DNA of 64,000 nucleotides from Ophioderma brevispina (taxonomy: Eukaryota; Echinodermata; Ophiuroidea; Amphilepidida; Ophiodermatidae). The notes below the pieces were generated by a model. The model was not told the DNA's origin. It saw nothing but the letters and a program-made list of their open reading frames with translations, and made no database searches. Numbering within the stretch: the stretch's first letter is position 1; every line of letters begins with the position of its first letter. Of the stretch, positions 60,541-64,000 are shown piece after piece. Made by a program: the position numbers and the translations under genes. The stretch lies in the NCBI GenBank assembly GCA_023653785.1, contig JAMKCH010051690.1, positions 62,001-126,000 of the forward strand, written 5' to 3'.

Positions 60541-60792
60541 TGGATACAACTCCACCAGTCCTCAAGAATTGTCCTCCAGACATCGTAAAATACATTGAGC
60601 TTGGCACGGCCAGCACACCTGTTTACTGGAGTTCGCCGTCAGCTTCTGATGTGTCAGGACACGTGTCGCTTGTGTCACAGAGTCACTTTTCCAGTCAGAG
60701 ATTCACAACTGGTAGAACGAATGTGTCGTACAGGTTTGCCGATAGGAGTGGAAATGAAGTAACCTGTACATTTAATGTTGTATTAGAAGAAG
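60541..60792 (+). CDS. HYR-domain exon, intact (cassette 14)
   Basis: A 252-nt phase 1-1 exon after TTGTATTTCAG and before GGTGATAT. The module reads VDTTPPVLKNCPPDIVKYI, STPVYWSSPSASDVSGHVSL, VSQSHFSSQRFTTGRTN, YRFADRSGNEVTCTFNVVLE. Both cysteines, W, D.SG and the closing SGNE..C.F are present; the usual EP after W is SP. HVSLVSQSHF links it to the damaged cassette 5 of locus 1. It belongs to the second gene with the MAM exons, assuming no gene boundary lies between 50.9 and 57.9 kb. Confidence 0.92.
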
Positions 60793-61072
60793 GTGATATC
60801 TATCGATCTCTCTATTACCAGTGAATATTTTATATTTAATCTTCAAACAAAATTGGTTAAGTACTAACCAGCTACTACACCATTGGTCTTCCATTTTAAA
60901 ACAAATTGGTAAACAAAGAACACATTTCAAAGAAAAAGAAAACAGATAAAAACCTCATGCATTTATCTTTTTGGATAAAATTTATGCTTACATTTTTGGC
61001 CTGGCGTAATTATCTTTAATCTTTAAAATTATTATTTTTTTCAAACCTTTATGTAATATTTTATATAACCAG

Positions 61073-61333
61073 TTGACTCAACGCCACCGTCCATTGATTA
61101 CTGCCCGGAAGATATTACTCAAAAGATAGAGATAGGTGATATAGGTGATATCCCTGGAGACGTTACATGGATGGAACCACGTTCTTCAGATGTATCCGGA
61201 AACGTCACATTGTCCCCACGATCACGGATACCAAAGCGTTTCTCACCATATGCAGAAACTGGAGTAACATACATCTTTACCGACCAGTCAGCCAACGAAG
61301 CTATTTGTGAATTTGTTGTTTCCTTTGAAATAG
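61073..61333 (+). CDS. HYR-domain exon, intact (cassette 15)
   Basis: A 261-nt phase 1-1 exon, the longest intact cassette, after acceptor TATAACCAG and before donor GGTGAAAA. It reads VDSTPPSIDYCPEDITQKI, a small internal repeat GDIGDI that explains the extra length, VTWMEPRSSDVSGNVTL, IPKRFSPYAETGVTYIFTD and ANEAICEFVVSFEIG. All family positions are kept. Its start and end resemble the broken cassette 3 (VIEYCPDDITE, CEF..CFDIG). It is the last exon seen; the gene probably continues beyond the window, because no transmembrane or stop-bearing exon was found downstream. Confidence 0.92.
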
Positions 61334-61432
61334 GTGAAAATACAAATACAAAAAACTACAAATACTCAACAAAACATATGTTAGTCATCCGGGTCGATTG
61401 CTAGATACATGTTACAGGAGAGATTTTAAGTC

Positions 61433-61729
61433 ATTTAAAGACACTATCAGTGATTCACCCGAAAGAGTCAAACTATTTTAAATTGACAGGAATAGCTTAA
61501 AAGTGAAGAATAAGTCTGTAGAATTCTCCATTGAATAACATGTTGTAGTAAGTGTCCTTACGGACAGTAATCACTAAACTATCCGATTGTGTCCTTATTA
61601 GGTTGCTTTTGGTCCTATAACTTGTTAGATATGTTAGGATACCTAAACTTGTTACAAACATGCAAAAATCTTATTTTTGATAATTTTTTCGATTTTCTTG
61701 TTGAGCAAATCGCTGATAGTGCCTTTAAG
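61433..61729 (+). mobile_element. TTAA MITE family A, complete-looking
   Basis: Left end TTTAAAGACACTATCAGTGA and right end TCGCTGATAGTGCCTTTAAG are clear inverted repeats with TTAA at the borders. The central interrupted palindrome TGTCCTTACGGACA is near 61553. About 297 bp; no protein; 100 bp downstream of the last HYR exon. Confidence 0.75.
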
Positions 61730-64000
61730 TTTAGAAAACACATCGTAACTATTAAGCAAGTACATCTAAAATTACGAATTCTAAAATTACGTATCAAATG
61801 TACCCAAGGGGGAGGTTCTATGGTTCCTAACATTTGATTTAAATTCAATTTAATCCGCCCACGGCTTCATTAGCACAATTAGGTTGGGTTTCTAGGCCCC
61901 CGGCACCCCAACGGGAATGAAAAAAATCGCGATATTTTACTAATTAAAAATTAAAGTAATTAAATCTAGGGATTTATTTGCTTAAATATATACCTTAGGA
62001 GGCAAATAATTAATAATAATACTTAAATCAAATAACCCTTATGCTGATATCATCAATTTACATTTTTTCATGACCGCGGTCTTAACTGTGTAATGGGAAA
62101 GACCAAGGTGAATTTGAACTTTCTGAGAAAACTACAAAATAAATTTTGCTATTGTGCTATAATTAATTGGTTAGTAGGGTAGATATAATCAATACTTGTT
62201 GTTCAAAATATTGGGCATTAACGGAATATTTTAAGCTGGGGCACTTAAGTGTTAATTTTCCCCATATAGCACTGCAATGTTGTCCACATACTGGACCAAT
62301 TTTAATTATTTATTGGCCCTATACTGCTTACAATATTGGATAAATAACAGTTTGCTCATCGGCCCAATATTGGGCCAAGTATGACCAATGATTGGCCAAT
62401 ATTGGACCAATGATTATACCAATGCTTGGCCTATGTTCTTTTACAACAATTCTTTTAATGGAGTTTTTTTCAAAGCGCGATTTTTAAAATTAAAAAATTA
62501 ATTAGATAATTTCGAGCTACCTCAGATATACAGTTCAAAAAACGTAGTCCCCCCCCTGACAATTTGCATTTTTCTAGACAAGTTAGGCTCCTTACCTTGT
62601 ACAAAATGAAAATGTACACGGAAATGTTACGCATATAATGGGCAAAAGAGTTTCACACAGCAGTTGACCTTTTTTTTTCCCTGAAACGGACGTCCTTTTT
62701 AAATTTGATGACAAAAAAAATGGCAACTTTCTTGCATTATGGGCTTTAACAGTCTGAGAAAATCAATTTTATAGTTTTTTTTAAAGATTCTTTTCTTTTC
62801 CCCTTTAACTGAACCGCCGATTCCCACAATTTTGGTACACATTAAAGCTTAGAGTTTCTTCCTTCTATTGGTATCAAATTAAGTGCGAACATTCCCATTA
62901 TGACGTCACTATTACGTCATAAGTTGAAGGAAAGTATAAAAATACTGGATTAGGGTGGAAATTGATATTTCGCATATTTCCGACTCAAAATGGTAGCAGC
63001 ACTAAAATCTCTGGGTATAAAAACTAGTCATATCCCATTAAAGAAAGCAAAAACGTGTAGAAATCGGATATGCCAAACGGTTTTGGTGAAAAAACACTTT
63101 TCCTATTCTACACTGTGTACTATGGAAATTGACATTTGTGCTGACATGTGAAATTTTATGACGTATCCCTGACGTCTTCTAGGCATGTTGGTACTCGTGT
63201 TGATAGCAATGAGAAAGAAGATACCATAGCTTCCAATTGGTACCAAAATCAAGTGATCCTAGTGTTATTCCTGTTATTGTACTCGAGCAGGTTTGTGTAA
63301 CTTCTCCGTCCGGGATTTTCTCGATTGGGTTTTAAATCCTATGCACGAAAGTGGCTTTTAATTCTCCATCAATTTAATAATACGTCATTTCAGGGCGTCG
63401 ATTAACTATGTGTGGGTGATTTTTTTTTGCACATTACATGTGTAACATTGCCTTGAAACATTTCACATTTTTGTTACACGGTAGAGCCTATCTTTTCCAG
63501 AAAAGTGTAACTTTGTCAGGGGGACTTATTAATTTTGAACGGTATAGTTACTATTTTTATAAACGGGTATAATATAGTAGAATCATTGAAATAATTTCTC
63601 TGTTTAAACACACCCATTGTTGATACCTAATAGTGTATATCCTATATTTTTTCAACTGAGTTCTCGCCCTGCTATACTTTACAATCAATTACTTTTCAAG
63701 CTCAATACTGGGCAATGTTATCCAATTATGAGCCAATTAATGAGCCAATAATTGGCTCTATATTGGCTGCTTTTCTTGGGTCAATATTCTTCACCTATAT
63801 ATGGACCAGTAAGGGGTGCCGATCTGAATCCGCTGCCACAGATGCCAATGGCAAACCATTATTGGCGCAAATATGCAATAGCCACGTGTTAGCCGGAGAG
63901 CCAATATTAACCAACGGAATAACCATTATTTGCACCTTGGAGACAAATAAATGACCAATAAAGGCCACCCCCATAATGCCGATGCCAAGATTACCAGATG
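61730..64000. other. Non-coding, with two ATTGG/CCAAT-rich blocks
   Basis: At about 62260-62445 and 63700-63970 the words TTGGCCCAATATTGGGCC, ATTGGCCAATATTGGACC and ATTGGCTC recur in direct and inverted form. The 1.25 kb between them shows no gene. An open frame at 63715-63954 lies in the second block and is probably not coding. Confidence 0.5.

Overview
The window looks like animal nuclear DNA, probably from a marine invertebrate deuterostome such as a hemichordate, echinoderm or cephalochordate; the lineage is an inference. The evidence is small exons with GT/AG borders, HYR and MAM extracellular domains, LINE, SINE and MITE-like debris, microsatellites and long AT-rich non-coding stretches. 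No operons, bacterial-type genes, CRISPR arrays or viral genes were recognised.

The only protein-coding content I can support is on the + strand and belongs to multidomain cell-surface or extracellular proteins. Locus 1 (about 0.8-30.6 kb) is a string of HYR-domain cassettes. Five are broken (838, 4105, 14511, 15120, 16945) and five are intact (17635-17886, 18052-18300, 18610-18858, 20027-20278, 20488-20742). It ends in a transmembrane exon (about 30146-30371) and a short cytoplasmic-tail exon with a stop (30519-30606). Locus 2 starts somewhere after 30.6 kb. It holds a MAM domain split over two exons (47570-47856 and 50845-50919), then three damaged HYR cassettes (57896, 58380, 60141) and two intact ones (60541-60792, 61073-61333), and may continue past the right edge. 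Intact HYR exons are 249-261 nt and phase 1 at both ends, so any subset can be joined or skipped without changing frame. Some locus 1 and locus 2 cassettes resemble each other pairwise, which suggests tandem duplication of the gene or of an exon block.

The rest is mostly repeats. There are four non-LTR retrotransposon remnants (2.26-3.69 kb minus, 24.6-26.5 kb plus, 33.84-34.44 kb plus, 48.0-48.5 kb minus), a tRNA-derived SINE (32.6-32.9 kb) and a separate tRNA-like sequence (33441-33513). Several MITE-like families are flanked by TTAA and carry internal palindromes. One hAT-like MITE has a perfect 8-bp target duplication (13330-13610), and one TA-flanked hairpin element lies at 53951-54133. 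Nested foldbacks lie at 35.8-36.6 kb. A palindromic array of about 325-bp units lies at 41.8-44.2 kb, a 1,058-bp tandem duplication at 51.9-53.9 kb, and an unusual cluster of CAACGCGTTG palindromes at 54.4-55.2 kb.

Single-base indels are concentrated in multi-copy segments (HYR copies at 838 and 4105, and the palindromic array). Some apparent pseudo-exons may therefore be uncorrected assembly errors rather than real decay.
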